Source of the DNA: JASSUD01 sp031963415
GTDB taxonomy: Bacteria > Pseudomonadota > Gammaproteobacteria > Burkholderiales > Burkholderiaceae
DNA: 64,000 bases
Assembly: GCA_031963415.1 (NCBI GenBank)
Contig: JASSUI010000001.1
Span: 1,984,001 to 2,048,000, forward strand
Direction: 5' to 3'
Shown: positions 62,758 to 64,000 of the stretch, one piece after another
Numbering within the stretch: the stretch's first letter is position 1
Layout: each line of letters begins with the position of its first letter
Position numbers and translations under genes: made by a program
Notes under the pieces: generated by a model
Seen by the model: only the letters and a program-made list of their open reading frames with translations
The model's database searches: none
Told to the model about the DNA's origin: nothing

Positions 62758-64000
62758 ATGAACCGAACTTTATACGACAAATTATGGGATTCACATGTTG
62801 TCCATGCTGAAGAAGATGGGACGACGCTTCTTTATATTGATCGCCATTTGCTGCATGAAGTAACCAGCCCACAGGCATTTGAGGGATTACGGTTGACGCA
62901 GCGCCCTGTTTGGCGAGTAAACGCAAACCTTGCTGTGTCTGACCACAATGTGCCAACCACTGACCGCCGCGGCGGTATTACAGACCCTATCTCAAAGCTA
63001 CAGATAGATACGTTAGATGCAAACTGCGAAGCCTACGGCATTATGCAATTCAAAATGGATGATGTACGGCAAGGCATTGTGCATATTATTGGCCCTGAGC
63101 AGGGGGCGACACTGCCAGGTATGACGATTGTCTGTGGAGATTCGCATACCTCAACGCATGGTGCGTTTGGCGCACTTGCATTTGGTATTGGCACCTCAGA
63201 AGTTGAGCATGTGCTGGCGACGCAAACGTTAATGCAAAAGAAAAGCAAAAACATGCTCGTGAAAATCGAAGGTCGCTTGCCACTAGGATGTACGGCAAAA
63301 GATCTCGTGTTGGCGATAATTGGCAAAATAGGCACAGCTGGTGGAACTGGTTTCGCCATCGAATTTGCCGGCTCAACGGTGCGCTCGTTGACGATGGAAG
63401 GACGCATGACACTATGCAATATGGCGATTGAAGCCGGCGCACGCGCTGGCATGGTGGCAGTTGATGAAACCACGCTTGACTATTTGCATGGGCGGCCTTT
63501 CGCTCCTCAGGGGGAGAGTTGGGAACAGGCAGCGGCGTATTGGCGTACGTTAGTTTCAGATGAGGGGGCGCATTTTGATTCAGTGGTTGAAATGAACGCA
63601 AGCGAGCTTAAACCACAAGTTACATGGGGCACGTCACCAGAAATGGTTGCGTCAATTGATGGACAAATACCTGATCCAGTGCAAGAAATGGATGAGGGAA
63701 AACGTCGTGCTCTCGAGAACGCGCTGAGTTATATGGAGCTAAGGCCCAAAACGCCGATTGAAGCAATTAATTTGGATAAAATTTTTATCGGTTCTTGTAC
63801 GAACGGAAGAATTGAAGATTTGCGAGCCGCAGCTGAAGTGGTGAAAAAACTGGGGCGGCGCATTGCTCCTAATATTCGGCAGGCGATGGTCGTGCCAGGT
63901 TCGGGCTTGGTCAAAGCGCAGGCTGAGCAAGAAGGTATTGATCAAATTTTTCTTCAAGCAGGCTTTGAATGGCGTGAGCCTGGCTGTTCAATGTGCTTAG
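62758..64000 (+). CDS. leuC: 3-isopropylmalate dehydratase large subunit (5' part)
   Basis: Aconitase-family enzyme that isomerises 2- to 3-isopropylmalate in leucine synthesis with LeuD. The frame begins at ATG 62758 (MNRTLYDKLWDSHVV) and is open to the window end, 414 codons. Family segments: YIDRHLLHEVTSPQAF, DHNVPT, GPEQGATLPGMTIVCGDSHT (20-residue excerpt) and the [4Fe-4S] ligands C347 (GSCTNGR), C410 and C413 (GCSMC). About 55 residues are missing beyond the border. Isolated here from leuD/leuB as far as can be seen. Confidence 0.95.
   Translation, partial: MNRTLYDKLWDSHVVHAEEDGTTLLYIDRHLLHEVTSPQAFEGLRLTQRPVWRVNANLAVSDHNVPTTDRRGGITDPISKLQIDTLDANCEAYGIMQFKMDDVRQGIVHIIGPEQGATLPGMTIVCGDSHTSTHGAFGALAFGIGTSEVEHVLATQTLMQKKSKNMLVKIEGRLPLGCTAKDLVLAIIGKIGTAGGTGFAIEFAGSTVRSLTMEGRMTLCNMAIEAGARAGMVAVDETTLDYLHGRPFAPQGESWEQAAAYWRTLVSDEGAHFDSVVEMNASELKPQVTWGTSPEMVASIDGQIPDPVQEMDEGKRRALENALSYMELRPKTPIEAINLDKIFIGSCTNGRIEDLRAAAEVVKKLGRRIAPNIRQAMVVPGSGLVKAQAEQEGIDQIFLQAGFEWREPGCSMCL

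Noticed and set aside
1..64000. CRISPR array
   Set aside because: No series of evenly spaced direct repeats is present; all repeats found are dispersed palindromes or coding repeats (WD40, ankyrin, LRR).

Overview
The window reads as a chromosome segment of a Burkholderiaceae bacterium with the marks of a host-restricted endosymbiont. The housekeeping clusters have Burkholderia-type order: hscA-fdx-iscX; recA-recX-sucC-sucD-terC-pilin-pglL; NTF2-like/waaF/zinc-finger/ilvE; pgk-pyk-fbaA-purC-purE-purK-tsaC-murB. Against that background there are AT-rich spacers, ankyrin/NACHT/F-box/patatin proteins, insertion sequences, many palindromic intergenic repeats and a broken glycolytic gene. This combination suggests an endofungal Burkholderiaceae of the Mycoavidus/Glomeribacter kind. 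That placement is inference from gene content; no 16S gene is present.

Layout. 0-1.5 kb: end of the isc iron-sulfur operon. 1.5-6.4 kb: a coiled-coil orphan, an LTA-synthase-like membrane phosphotransferase and dgkA, separated by palindromic repeats. 6.4-10.6 kb: purL. 10.7-31.5 kb: an accessory island. It holds a 1,817-residue NACHT/pentapeptide/WD40 STAND protein on the plus strand. On the minus strand is a three-gene unit: a 541-residue protein, a 2,724-residue ankyrin protein and a SecA-like ATPase. The island ends at a P4-type integrase relic, split by an IS1-family element, beside tRNA-Met. 32.1-33.8 kb: a patatin-like phospholipase. 34.3-44.2 kb: recA to a BepA-like protease. 44.5-52.4 kb: the waaF/zinc-finger/ilvE block, opened by an F-box-like LRR protein plus a trimeric autotransporter, and followed by a second IS1 copy and another coiled-coil orphan. 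52.8-64 kb: pgk, a deleted pyk, fbaA, purine genes, tsaC, murB, argG and the 5' part of leuC.

The best candidate for an undescribed system is the minus-strand trio at 17.3-29.4 kb. The 541-residue protein and the giant ankyrin protein share a conserved motif at almost the same residue position (276 and 274). This suggests a common N-terminal module of about 300 residues with exchangeable C-termini. The giant protein's stop codon overlaps the ribosome-binding site of a SecA-type motor gene, so the two are probably translationally coupled. I infer a modular effector or toxin set with a dedicated or mimicking SecA-like ATPase.

Other notable points: an in-frame deletion removes the catalytic core of pyruvate kinase. 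Removing one IS1 copy and one 8-bp target duplication restores an open integrase frame. The IS1 transposase has an A9 run whose two frames are in +1, not -1, register. At least six families of palindromic repeats fill the spacers; one sits inside the sucC-sucD operon and one lies just upstream of purL, where it creates a misleading upstream start.
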